NCBI GenBank assembly: GCA_045649405.1
Contig: JAZRPW010000024.1
Coordinates: 1-64,000 of the forward strand
Reading direction: 5' to 3'
From: RUG11462 sp045649405
GTDB lineage: Bacteria; Bacillota; Clostridia; Oscillospirales; Acutalibacteraceae
Length of the DNA: 64,000 nt
Shown: piece by piece, positions 28,231 to 36,248 of the stretch
How the letters are laid out: each line of letters opens with the position of its first letter
Position numbering within the stretch: the stretch's first letter is position 1
Notes under the pieces: generated by a model
What the model saw: the letters and a program-made list of their open reading frames with translations, nothing else
The model's database searches: none
Told to the model about the DNA's origin: nothing
Translations under genes and position numbers: made by a program

Positions 28231-29076
28231 TTATTTGCCCTCCAATTCTGAAAGTGTAGCATTTAATTCTTCCATTGCTTTATTATATTGTTCTTCATTA
28301 GGAGCAACACCATGCCACTCGCATTCATCTTCCATGAATGAAACGCCTTTACCTTTAATTGTTTTAGCAACAATACAGGTAGGTTTGCCTTTGATTTCTC
28401 TTGCTTCTTTATATGCAGCTTCAACTTGTTCGATATCATTACCGTCAATAGTAATAACATGCCAGTTGAATGCTTTGAATTTTTCATCAATTGGAAGAGT
28501 TGACATTACATCTGTCATTCTGCCGTCAATTTGCAAGTTGTTAAAGTCAACAAAAGCAACAAGGTTATCAAGTTGTTTGAAACCTGCAAACATAGCAGCT
28601 TCCCAAACTTGACCTTCTTGAATTTCACCGTCGCCAAGAACTGTGTAAACTCTGTAATCATCGCCTGCTTTTTTAGCTGCAATAGCCATACCGCAAGCTG
28701 CAGAGATACCTTGACCGAGTGAACCAGTTGACATATCAACACCAGGAATATTTTTCATATCTGGGTGACCTTGCAACAAAGCACCTTTATGTCTTAATGT
28801 TTTAATTTCACTTTCAGGGAAAAATCCTTTTAATGCAAGCGCTGCATACAACGCTGGTGCAGCATGACCTTTTGAGAGAACAAATCTGTCTCTTTTAGGA
28901 TTTTTAGGATCTTTTGGGTCAACATTCATCTCATTTGTATAAAGCCAAGTAAGAACATCGGCAATTGATAATGAGCCGCCTGGATGACCTGCTTTTGCAC
29001 AATAAGTTCCTTCGATTACGCCCATTCGAACTTTTGTGGCAAAAATTTCGAGTTCTTTTTTTGTTTGTAAATCCAT
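28231..29076 (-). CDS. Transketolase, N-terminal (thiamine diphosphate) subunit
   Basis: Carries the thiamine diphosphate-binding domain of the split enzyme. 281 residues, with AGHPGGSLSIADVL, SKGHAAPALYAALAL and the cofactor motif GDGEIQEGQVWEAAMFA. The ATG follows AAGGAG. First gene of the two-gene unit, with a strong promoter and a perfect inverted repeat just ahead. Confidence 0.94.
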   Translation of the reverse strand: MDLQTKKELEIFATKVRMGVIEGTYCAKAGHPGGSLSIADVLTWLYTNEMNVDPKDPKNPKRDRFVLSKGHAAPALYAALALKGFFPESEIKTLRHKGALLQGHPDMKNIPGVDMSTGSLGQGISAACGMAIAAKKAGDDYRVYTVLGDGEIQEGQVWEAAMFAGFKQLDNLVAFVDFNNLQIDGRMTDVMSTLPIDEKFKAFNWHVITIDGNDIEQVEAAYKEAREIKGKPTCIVAKTIKGKGVSFMEDECEWHGVAPNEEQYNKAMEELNATLSELEGK

Positions 29077-29122
29077 TTTTTTCTCCTTTTTCCACTATAA
29101 AAGCGGGAGTTCAAATTATATT

Positions 29123-29139
29123 AAACAGTATAACTGTTT
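29123..29139. promoter_or_regulatory. Perfect inverted repeat at the transketolase transcription start; candidate operator
   Basis: AAACAGT and ACTGTTT half-sites, 7 bases each, separated by 3 bases, beginning four bases downstream of the -10. The position suits repression. The regulator is unknown. Confidence 0.45.
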
Positions 29140-29142
29140 CAT

Positions 29143-29171
29143 ACTATAACACAAAGCAAGCAAAATTGCAA
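29143..29171 (-). promoter_or_regulatory. Sigma-A promoter of the transketolase genes
   Basis: Minus-strand -35 TTGCAA, 17-base spacer, -10 TATAGT. It abuts the stop codon of the HAD phosphatase gene, separating the transketolase unit from the long run upstream. Confidence 0.7.
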
Positions 29172-29172
29172 A

Positions 29173-29982
29173 CTATAAATTAATAATATAGTCAACAAAT
29201 TCTGCAAAACCACCATTTTCACAATCTTTATCGGTTATAAAATCAGCATAACACTTTAAATCATCAGGCGAATCGTTAACAAAAGCACCGATTCCTGCTG
29301 CGTTAATCATTTCTAAATCGTTATAATAATTTCCGATTGCACAAACGTTAGAATGTGGTACTTCTAACATATCTGCCAATTTTAAAATTGCGGTTCCTTT
29401 ATCTGTATATGTAGTTGAAAATTCCATAAATTTGCGATGAGTATCCATAAGTCGCAAATCTTCAGGGCAATTAGCTCTTGCAAAATCACGAACCTTTTGA
29501 ATTTCGTCTGGTTCATCTTCAAACAAAACTTTTTGCCAGTCTAAATCTTTAACATCATCAAAGCTTGCATCTACATAATCAACCTTTTCATAAATCAAAT
29601 GCTCTTTAGTTACCTGATTAACATGCAAACAATAAATTGTTCTGTCCGAATAAACTTCAACACCTGCATTTGGAAAGTGTTCAAGCAACAATTTTAAAAA
29701 TTCTTTTGAACTTTCAGGCAAATTTTCTGTTGAAATAGGTTTGCCTTTATAAAAATCATAAAAAGTATGGCCACCGTTTACAATCAATGGACAGTTGAAT
29801 TCAATCGCTTCTGAAATAAATTCCGTAGTATTAATTCCCCTGCCTGTGCAGATTGTAAATTTACCGCCTAAACTTTCAAACTTTTTTATTGCTTCTAAAT
29901 TTTCTTTTGGTATAAAATTTTGATTTTTATACAACGTGCCATCTAAATCAGACACTAAAAGATAATTTTCAAGTGGTTTCAT
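29173..29982 (-). CDS. Cof-type HAD-superfamily phosphatase
   Basis: Predicted cytoplasmic phosphatase acting on small phosphorylated metabolites. 269 residues. Motif I is VSDLDGTLYKN with the nucleophile Asp, motif II is TICTGRG, and the C-terminal metal motif is IGNYYNDLEMI. The large type IIB cap lies between motifs II and III. It starts 2 bp after the pseudouridine synthase gene at the 3' end of the long division/repair run. The substrate cannot be inferred. Confidence 0.88.
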   Translation of the reverse strand: MKPLENYLLVSDLDGTLYKNQNFIPKENLEAIKKFESLGGKFTICTGRGINTTEFISEAIEFNCPLIVNGGHTFYDFYKGKPISTENLPESSKEFLKLLLEHFPNAGVEVYSDRTIYCLHVNQVTKEHLIYEKVDYVDASFDDVKDLDWQKVLFEDEPDEIQKVRDFARANCPEDLRLMDTHRKFMEFSTTYTDKGTAILKLADMLEVPHSNVCAIGNYYNDLEMINAAGIGAFVNDSPDDLKCYADFITDKDCENGGFAEFVDYIINL

Positions 29983-29984
29983 TT

Positions 29985-30896
29985 TTAACTCTTTCTCAAC
30001 TTTCTAAGTTGATTTTCAAAATAATTTGGCAGTTCGCTTTCAAACTCTAAATAGTTGCCGTTTGGATGCACAAAACCAATTTTTTTAGCATGCAAACATT
30101 GACCTTCAAAGTCTTTTGTTGTATCACGACCGCCATATATATCATCATTAAAAACAGGTTTATTTAAATAAGCCATATGAACTCTTATTTGGTGGGTTCT
30201 TCCTGTTTCTAATTTTAATTTCAAATAAGTATGTTTTTCAAAACGCTCTAAAACAGTGTAATGAGTAACAGCATTTTTCGAGTTTTTCTCGGTAATTGCC
30301 ATTTGTTTTCTTTTAACTGGATGTCTGCCAATCGGAGCATCAACCGTGCCGCAATCATCTTTGAAAACGCCAGTGCAAATTGCAACATATTCTCTTGTAA
30401 AAGAATGTTCTTTAATTTGTTCAGCCAAAAAATTGTGTGCGTTGTCATTTTTTGCGACAATCAAAAGACCACTTGTATTTTTGTCAATTCTATGAACAAT
30501 ACCTGGTCTTATCACACCATTAATTCCAGACAAACTATCACCACAATGATAAAGAAGAGCATTGACTAATGTGCCACTATAATTACCAGGTGCAGGATGA
30601 ACAACCATTCCTTTTGGTTTGTTTACAACCAATAAATCATCATCTTCATAAACAACTTCAATTGGAATATTTTCAGGCTTTGCAGTTGTTTCAACCGGTT
30701 CGGGAATCGCAACTACTACCTCATCATTATTCTTTAATTTATAGCTTTTTGAAACCTGTTTGCCATTGACTAAAACATCACCTTTTTCAATCAACAAACC
30801 AACAGTATTTCTGCTTAACTCTTCAACATTATCTGCAACAAATTTATCAATTCTTTCAGTGTTTTCGCCTAAAAAAATCAACGACAATTTATCCAT
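29985..30896 (-). CDS. rluD: RluD-type 23S rRNA pseudouridine synthase
   Basis: RluA-family pseudouridine synthase. 303 residues: N-terminal S4 domain (RIDKFVADNVEELSRNT with NGKQVSKSYKL), then the catalytic motif GIVHRIDKNTSGLLIVAKND with the active Asp, and GRTHQIRVHMAYL. S4 plus RluA domains and length fit RluD; it could modify another site. Its ATG overlaps lspA by 8 bp, the usual lspA-rluD arrangement of Firmicutes. Confidence 0.92.
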   Translation of the reverse strand: MDKLSLIFLGENTERIDKFVADNVEELSRNTVGLLIEKGDVLVNGKQVSKSYKLKNNDEVVVAIPEPVETTAKPENIPIEVVYEDDDLLVVNKPKGMVVHPAPGNYSGTLVNALLYHCGDSLSGINGVIRPGIVHRIDKNTSGLLIVAKNDNAHNFLAEQIKEHSFTREYVAICTGVFKDDCGTVDAPIGRHPVKRKQMAITEKNSKNAVTHYTVLERFEKHTYLKLKLETGRTHQIRVHMAYLNKPVFNDDIYGGRDTTKDFEGQCLHAKKIGFVHPNGNYLEFESELPNYFENQLRKLRKS

Positions 30897-31374
30897 TGTT
30901 TTTTACCTTAAACATATCTAACAAAATATATAAAATCCACAAAGTGCAACCAATAACTACGCAACAATCAGCGAAGTTAAAAGAAGGAAAGTCAAAAAAA
31001 CCAAAAGTAATAAAGTCAATTACTTCTCCGGTTGAAATTCTATCAACCATATTTCCAATGCCGCCAGCGATAATTAGCATTACAATGTAACTTAAAAATA
31101 TCTCATTAGATTTAAGTCTTATAAAATAAATCAAGCCAATTATCAAAAACAAAACGGTTGCACTCATAAACACCCATCTTTTATCATCTAAAATGCCAAA
31201 AGCGGCACCATCATTATACAAAAATTGAAAGTCAAAAAGATAAGGTATTACTGTAATTCTTTCATTTTTAGGCATATATGCAAGTGCTAATTGTTTAGTA
31301 ACAAAGTCTAAAACAACAAACGACAGACACATTAACGCCGAAAAATATTTGTGTTTGTATTTTTTAAAATGCAA
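30889..31374 (-). CDS. lspA: Lipoprotein signal peptidase (signal peptidase II)
   Basis: Integral membrane aspartyl protease that removes signal peptides from prolipoproteins. 161 residues with four membrane segments. The catalytic aspartates lie in GGIGNMVDRISTGEVIDF and in NFADCCVVIG. TTG start behind GAGGTG. A likely client in this window is the DUF3048 lipoprotein. It follows divIVA by 14 bp and overlaps rluD. Confidence 0.95.
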   Translation of the reverse strand: MHFKKYKHKYFSALMCLSFVVLDFVTKQLALAYMPKNERITVIPYLFDFQFLYNDGAAFGILDDKRWVFMSATVLFLIIGLIYFIRLKSNEIFLSYIVMLIIAGGIGNMVDRISTGEVIDFITFGFFDFPSFNFADCCVVIGCTLWILYILLDMFKVKNNG

Positions 31375-31388
31375 AATTACACCTCAAA

Positions 31389-32162
31389 TTATTGTTGATA
31401 TTGGAAGAATGTGCCTTGAGATTCATCGATTTCTTCTTCCTCAATTTCATCAAGCAATTGTTCTTCTTCATCTTCAAAATCAATTTGAACGCTTTTCTCT
31501 GGAACAAAAGTTTCATCAGCAATTTTTTCATTAAAATCATCGTTTGAAATATCTTCATTCGCAATAGAATCCAAAATCAACTCAGAGTCTGAAACATTGT
31601 TCAAAATTTCTAATTGTTGTTTACAACTTTCAATAGAAGCATCTCTGAAAGACAAAATTTCTTTCTTTAATCTTTCATAAACTTGCTTTTGAACATTGAT
31701 TTTCTTGTCAGTTTCATTTCTTAAAACGATTGCATCATTTTCTGCTTGTGCAATGATTGAATCGCTTTTTTCTTTTGCAGCAACCAAAAATTCTTCGCTT
31801 TTCTTTTTGGTTTCTTCAAAAATATAATCGGCTTTTTTATGTGCTTCTTGAATTAATTCTGAAGCAGATTCTTCTGCTTTCAAAATCATATCTTTTGCTT
31901 TGTTATCAGCATCACGAACCACTTTATCAGCCGCAATTTGTGCATTAATCATACAAGTTTTAACAGACTCTTCATTTTCTTGCAACTTTTCAATGTGCGC
32001 TGCCAAAACCTTTATTTTTTCAACTAAATCCCTATTTGAATTTTCTAAAGCTTCATAATTTTTTGCAACTAATTCTTTGAATTCATCAACATCAGCCGCT
32101 TTATAACCAGTAAGACCAGCCTTTGAAAAACCTGTTTCTCTAATATCATTTGCAGTGAACAT
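31389..32162 (-). CDS. divIVA: DivIVA family cell-division/polarity protein
   Basis: Membrane-curvature-sensing coiled-coil protein at septa and poles. From the chosen ATG (MFTANDIRETGFSKAGLTGY) it has 257 residues; AAGGA lies 10 nt upstream and a start eight codons earlier is unlikely. The N-terminal DivIVA motif includes GYKAADVDEF. A long coiled coil spans about 30-185, and the last 60 residues are very acidic (FEDEEEQLLDEIEEEEIDE). Next to ylmH and sepF as in other Firmicutes. Confidence 0.92.
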   Translation of the reverse strand: MFTANDIRETGFSKAGLTGYKAADVDEFKELVAKNYEALENSNRDLVEKIKVLAAHIEKLQENEESVKTCMINAQIAADKVVRDADNKAKDMILKAEESASELIQEAHKKADYIFEETKKKSEEFLVAAKEKSDSIIAQAENDAIVLRNETDKKINVQKQVYERLKKEILSFRDASIESCKQQLEILNNVSDSELILDSIANEDISNDDFNEKIADETFVPEKSVQIDFEDEEEQLLDEIEEEEIDESQGTFFQYQQ

Positions 32163-32178
32163 AATTAAACAATCCTTT

Positions 32179-32919
32179 TTAAACATATTTTTTTAAAATT
32201 AGTTTATTTCTGCCTTTTTTAGTTTTTTCATCAATACTTTCAACAATAAACTTTCCTTGACTTTTTACAGACAAAACATCGTTTGTGCAAATTTGTTTTG
32301 TAACACTTTCACACAAAATATGATTAACAATTAAGTTGCCACTCAAAATAAATTCTTTTGCATTTTCTCTTGAACAATTGCAAATTGCAGCAACAACACA
32401 ATCAGCCCTATTTGAAGCAATTGTTTTTGTGATAATTTCAAAATTAACATTTTTTGAAACCTCACCATCAAACACAGAAACTTCTACGCCAACGCCACCA
32501 ACTTTTCTTATGTTTTCCATACAAAAGTCGGCAATTGTTTTACTAACAAATGCAAAACTTTCTCCTTTGTTTACAACAATATCGCCAATTTTATCTCGCT
32601 CAATTCCAAGTGACATAAGTGTTCCCAAAAAATCTCTGTGAGAAAGATTATAAATATCTTTATAAACAAACTTCAAAGTCACAAAAGGAAAATCAACAGA
32701 ATCAGCCCAATCAGGCAAAATTGAAATAAAAACTCTTTCTGCTTCCTCATAACCACCAAAATACAAATAGTTAACTTTGTATTTATCTAAAGTCGATTTA
32801 CAAACAGAAAACTCTTTACTATTTAAAAAGCCCAAGAATGACGGAATGTTCTTTGTTTCCGCCATTCTTATGGCATCTTCGAGTCGGGCACTAACTATCT
32901 TCTCTGAATCAATTGACAT
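32179..32919 (-). CDS. ylmH: YlmH-like S4-domain RNA-binding protein
   Basis: 246 residues. The C-terminal S4 RNA-binding domain is visible around NRADCVVAAICNCSRENAKEF and SGNLIVNHILC; the N-terminal two thirds match the YlmH layout with FLGTLMSLGIERDKIGDI. YlmH has been linked to rescue of stalled ribosomes and to cell division in Gram-positives. Its ATG overlaps the sepF stop codon (ATGA), indicating translational coupling. The position between sepF and divIVA is the standard one. Confidence 0.92.
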   Translation of the reverse strand: MSIDSEKIVSARLEDAIRMAETKNIPSFLGFLNSKEFSVCKSTLDKYKVNYLYFGGYEEAERVFISILPDWADSVDFPFVTLKFVYKDIYNLSHRDFLGTLMSLGIERDKIGDIVVNKGESFAFVSKTIADFCMENIRKVGGVGVEVSVFDGEVSKNVNFEIITKTIASNRADCVVAAICNCSRENAKEFILSGNLIVNHILCESVTKQICTNDVLSVKSQGKFIVESIDEKTKKGRNKLILKKYV

Positions 32920-33377
32920 CAGATATAAATACCGCTATTTTCTGTAAAATCTTCTAACATTTCATCACCCATAATATCAACGTTATAAGGAGTGATGATA
33001 AATGTGCTATTTGCAACTCTTTTTAAGTCACCATCGTTTGCATAAGCAACACCACTTAAAAAGTCAACAAGTCTACGTGATACATCTTTACCTGTTGATT
33101 CTAAATTCAAAACAACAGTTCTTTTTTGATTAAGATGGTCAGCAATTTCTTTTGCTTCAGCATAAGACTCTGGCTTTACAAGCACAACAGAGAGTTTTGA
33201 ATTTGCATGAATATTCAAATATTTGCTTCTTGCTGGTGCTGATGTCTCTTTTGTTTCAAAAAATGATGTTGAAACTGGCTCTTTTTCTTCAAAAGTCTCT
33301 TCTTCTACACCAAAATCTTCGTCTTCAAGACCATCATTAACATTCATAAAGTTTTTAATGTTATCCATAAATCCCAT
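32919..33377 (-). CDS. sepF: Cell division protein SepF
   Basis: FtsZ-bundling and membrane-tethering protein. 152 residues: amphipathic N-terminus MGFMDNIKNFMN, an acidic low-complexity linker, and the SepF core from about residue 62 (VVLVKPESYAEAKEIADHL, then VVLNLESTGKDVSRRLVDFL, then GDLKRVANSTFIITP). The ATG follows AAAGGTGG. Upstream neighbour is the PLP protein of the YlmE type, as in Bacillus. Confidence 0.96.
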   Translation of the reverse strand: MGFMDNIKNFMNVNDGLEDEDFGVEEETFEEKEPVSTSFFETKETSAPARSKYLNIHANSKLSVVLVKPESYAEAKEIADHLNQKRTVVLNLESTGKDVSRRLVDFLSGVAYANDGDLKRVANSTFIITPYNVDIMGDEMLEDFTENSGIYI

Positions 33378-33392
33378 ATCTAAATACCACCT

Positions 33393-34097
33393 TTAATTAT
33401 AAATTCTTTTTCCATAAAGTGCCGAGCCAACCCTTACCATATTTGCACCACATTTGATTGCAAGGTCATAGTCGTCCGACATTCCCATAGATAAAATATC
33501 CATACTTACATTATCATAAATTTTTGCTCGATTGTCAACAAAAAGTTTATACATTTCGTCAAAAAATTTAGATTTTTGTAAATTAGTTTGAAAAAGCGGT
33601 CCTAAAGTCATCAAACCTTTAACTTTGATTCCTTCTAACTCGCTAATTTCTCCTAATAATTCAAACAATTTTGACTTATCAATTCCACTTTTAGCTTCTT
33701 CATCACCAATGTTGATTTCAACAAGAATATCAGAAATAATTTGCTTGTTTGCGCTATGTTTTGAAATCTCTTTAGCAAGTTTTAATGAGTCAACTGATTG
33801 AATTAATTCTACTTTGCCAACAATTTGTTTTACTTTATTTGTTTGCAAAGTGCCAATAAATTGGCGATGAAAACCTTGATTTAATTCTGCTTCTTTTGAC
33901 AAAAACTCTTGCACTCTGTTTTCGCCCATATATTTAATACCTTTATCAAAAGAGTAATTAATCACTTCAACAGGCACGGTTTTAGTAGCAGCAAGCAAAA
34001 CAACATCATCAATTGTTTTTCCAACGCTTTGCGAAGCTTCGTTGATTTTATCAAGAACTATTTTATAATTTTCATCAAAATTTCTAAAACTATCCAT
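33393..34097 (-). CDS. YggS/YlmE-type PLP-binding homeostasis protein
   Basis: PLP-binding TIM-barrel protein involved in vitamin B6 and amino acid homeostasis. 234 residues. The PLP lysine lies in LLAATKTVPVEVI; further motifs are YMGENRVQEFLSK, HRQFIGTLQTNKV and the phosphate-binding SMGMSDDYDLAIKCGANMVR. It overlaps the preceding gene by 8 bp and is followed by sepF at 15 bp. Confidence 0.95.
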   Translation of the reverse strand: MDSFRNFDENYKIVLDKINEASQSVGKTIDDVVLLAATKTVPVEVINYSFDKGIKYMGENRVQEFLSKEAELNQGFHRQFIGTLQTNKVKQIVGKVELIQSVDSLKLAKEISKHSANKQIISDILVEINIGDEEAKSGIDKSKLFELLGEISELEGIKVKGLMTLGPLFQTNLQKSKFFDEMYKLFVDNRAKIYDNVSMDILSMGMSDDYDLAIKCGANMVRVGSALYGKRIYN

Positions 34098-35301
34098 CTA
34101 AATTCTTCCCCTTCACAATAACATCATCATATATTTTCAACTGACCATAATTGTAATCCGTGTCAACAATAACATAATCTTTTGAACTATAAATTATATC
34201 TGTCTCAACAAATCTAACAATGTTTCCTAATTTAACATAAACACCTTTTTTGCCATCTTTAATTCTAATAGCTCGAGAATTAACTTTAAGACCATTGTAA
34301 GTTTTCAAAACAATTTGCATTTCTTTTTCTCTCAAAGTTGCCAATTCTTCGTTCATTTTCATACAAGAAAGAACCAAAGCAGATTGTTTGCCATCTTCAC
34401 TTTTATTGACTGCTTCTACTTTTACAACAAGTTCGTTAACAGTTGATAATGAAGTGCCAATTTTCAATTTATCTCCCTCGTTAACATTGCTAATTTCAGC
34501 AGTATCAACAACGCATACTAAATACCACTCGTTTTCGCTAATAACTTTACCAACTTCATTTTTTGCTACTTGATTTGGCTTTATCGATTCAATTTCCCTA
34601 ACAGAAACATCTTCAATTGTTTCATAATTCAAAACATTTTCATAACCATCAGTAAAATTGACAAAATAACCTGAACAATCGCTTTTAACTGACTTTTCAG
34701 TACTAACATACTTTGATTTCAAATCAGCCAATTGTGATTTTAAATCTTTGATTACTGCTTGGTAGTCTTCTTCTCTTCCAGTAGCAAGTTGACCTTGAGC
34801 CATATAAAGTTTTAATGACTCTAAACTTTTTTGTACTTTAACAAAATCATTATCATAAACATTAAGCAACATATCTTTAACATAGTTGCTTGTTTGAGAA
34901 GAAATTATGTCAAGGTCAGGAATATGAATAGAATTTTGTTTATCAATTTCTTCAATTGAATTTAAATATTTTTCTAAATTTATAATTTCGTTGGCTAACT
35001 CAACATCGTTAGCATCTTCATAAAAACTAACAACGGTCGAATCTTTAGAAACTTTACCACCGTTTGAAACTTTAAATACTTTATAACCTTGATTGTCAGA
35101 TAAAACGATATTTTCTTTTCTAACAACAATGCAGTTTGCAGAAATGGACTTTTTAATAGAAACTTCTGCAACTGTTTCTGTTACATAAGGGTCAAAAAGT
35201 GAGTTGAATGTATGATAAAGCACAAAAGCAACAATAACAATACCAAAAAATGAAAATATTAATTTTTGAAACGAATCTAACTTTTTCTTATTGTCACTCA
35301 A
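34090..35301 (-). CDS. HlyD-family membrane-fusion-like protein
   Basis: One N-terminal membrane helix (LIFSFFGIVIVAFVLYH, about 15-33) followed by an extracytoplasmic part that begins with a beta strand block, has a coiled-coil hairpin at about 100-210 and returns to strands, the layout of HlyD adaptors. 403 residues from a TTG start 9 nt behind AGGAG; the ATG three codons earlier lies directly against the ribosome site. No transporter partner is adjacent. Such a gene next to ylmE-sepF is common in Clostridia. Its role in the division neighbourhood is unknown. Confidence 0.75.
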   Translation of the reverse strand: MSDNKKKLDSFQKLIFSFFGIVIVAFVLYHTFNSLFDPYVTETVAEVSIKKSISANCIVVRKENIVLSDNQGYKVFKVSNGGKVSKDSTVVSFYEDANDVELANEIINLEKYLNSIEEIDKQNSIHIPDLDIISSQTSNYVKDMLLNVYDNDFVKVQKSLESLKLYMAQGQLATGREEDYQAVIKDLKSQLADLKSKYVSTEKSVKSDCSGYFVNFTDGYENVLNYETIEDVSVREIESIKPNQVAKNEVGKVISENEWYLVCVVDTAEISNVNEGDKLKIGTSLSTVNELVVKVEAVNKSEDGKQSALVLSCMKMNEELATLREKEMQIVLKTYNGLKVNSRAIRIKDGKKGVYVKLGNIVRFVETDIIYSSKDYVIVDTDYNYGQLKIYDDVIVKGKNLDG

Positions 35302-36247
35302 TTGGCTCATCTCCTTTCAAAAATTCTTCTACTAATTTTGTACACTCACTTAAAACATCAACAAACGGTTTTTCATCAAAATAAAACCAATTAACTTGTT
35401 TATTTCTTTTAAACCATGTAATTTGTCGCTTAGCGTAACGTCTTGTTTCTTGTTTCAATTTTTCACAACATTCTTCTAAAGTTGCAACACCATCAAAATA
35501 TGGCTTGAATTCTTTGCAACCAATAGCTTGCAAAGCTGTTTTAGAAACAGGTATTTTATAAAACTCTTCAACCTCTTTCAAAATGCCGTCTTCAAGCATT
35601 TTATCAACCCTTAAATTAATTCGTTCATACAACTTTTCTCGGTTTACATAATTTGTACCTATAAACAAAGCTCTATATGGAGAAGGATTTCTTCTTGAAT
35701 CAATCATTTGCTCTGTTTTGCTTTTACCAACAGAGTAATACATCTCCAAAGCCCTTTTTACACGTTTAACATTATTAGGATGGATTTGTTGTGCTGCTTG
35801 GTCATCAAGTTTACATAACAATTCGTGCAAACCATCAGTGCCAAGTTCTTTTTCTAACTCATCAACCTTATTTCTAACATCATCATTTTTGTTAGAAACA
35901 GAAAAGTCAATGTTATTTATAAAACTATCGATGTAAAGCCCAGTACCACCTACAAACAGCGGTGTTTTACCTTTTGCAACAATATCTTCAACAATTAACT
36001 TTGCTTGAGTGCAAAAGTCTGCAACAGAAAATTCATCGCAAACACTAACGCAATCAATTAAATGATGTTTTATTCCACACATTTCAAGAGTTGTTGGTTT
36101 AGCAGTGGAAATGCTTAACTCTTTGTAAATTTGCATTGAGTCAAACGAAACAATTTCACAACCAAACTTTTTTGCAAGTTCAATTGAAAGTGATGTTTTT
36201 CCACTTGCAGTTGGGCCAACAATAACAATAACAGATGTTTTTTTCAT
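35294..36247 (-). CDS. miaA: tRNA dimethylallyltransferase
   Basis: Adds the isopentenyl group to A37 of tRNAs reading UNN codons; MiaB, encoded upstream in the same run, methylthiolates the product. 317 residues from an ATG 9 nt behind AAGGA; a longer reading frame extends into mutL and is rejected. P-loop VGPTASGKTSLSIELAKKF, then FDSMQIYKELSI, TGLYIDSFINNIDF and the catalytic region KRQITWFKRN. It begins 1 bp after the mutL stop codon. Confidence 0.96.
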   Translation of the reverse strand: MKKTSVIVIVGPTASGKTSLSIELAKKFGCEIVSFDSMQIYKELSISTAKPTTLEMCGIKHHLIDCVSVCDEFSVADFCTQAKLIVEDIVAKGKTPLFVGGTGLYIDSFINNIDFSVSNKNDDVRNKVDELEKELGTDGLHELLCKLDDQAAQQIHPNNVKRVKRALEMYYSVGKSKTEQMIDSRRNPSPYRALFIGTNYVNREKLYERINLRVDKMLEDGILKEVEEFYKIPVSKTALQAIGCKEFKPYFDGVATLEECCEKLKQETRRYAKRQITWFKRNKQVNWFYFDEKPFVDVLSECTKLVEEFLKGDEPIE

Positions 36248-36248
36248 T

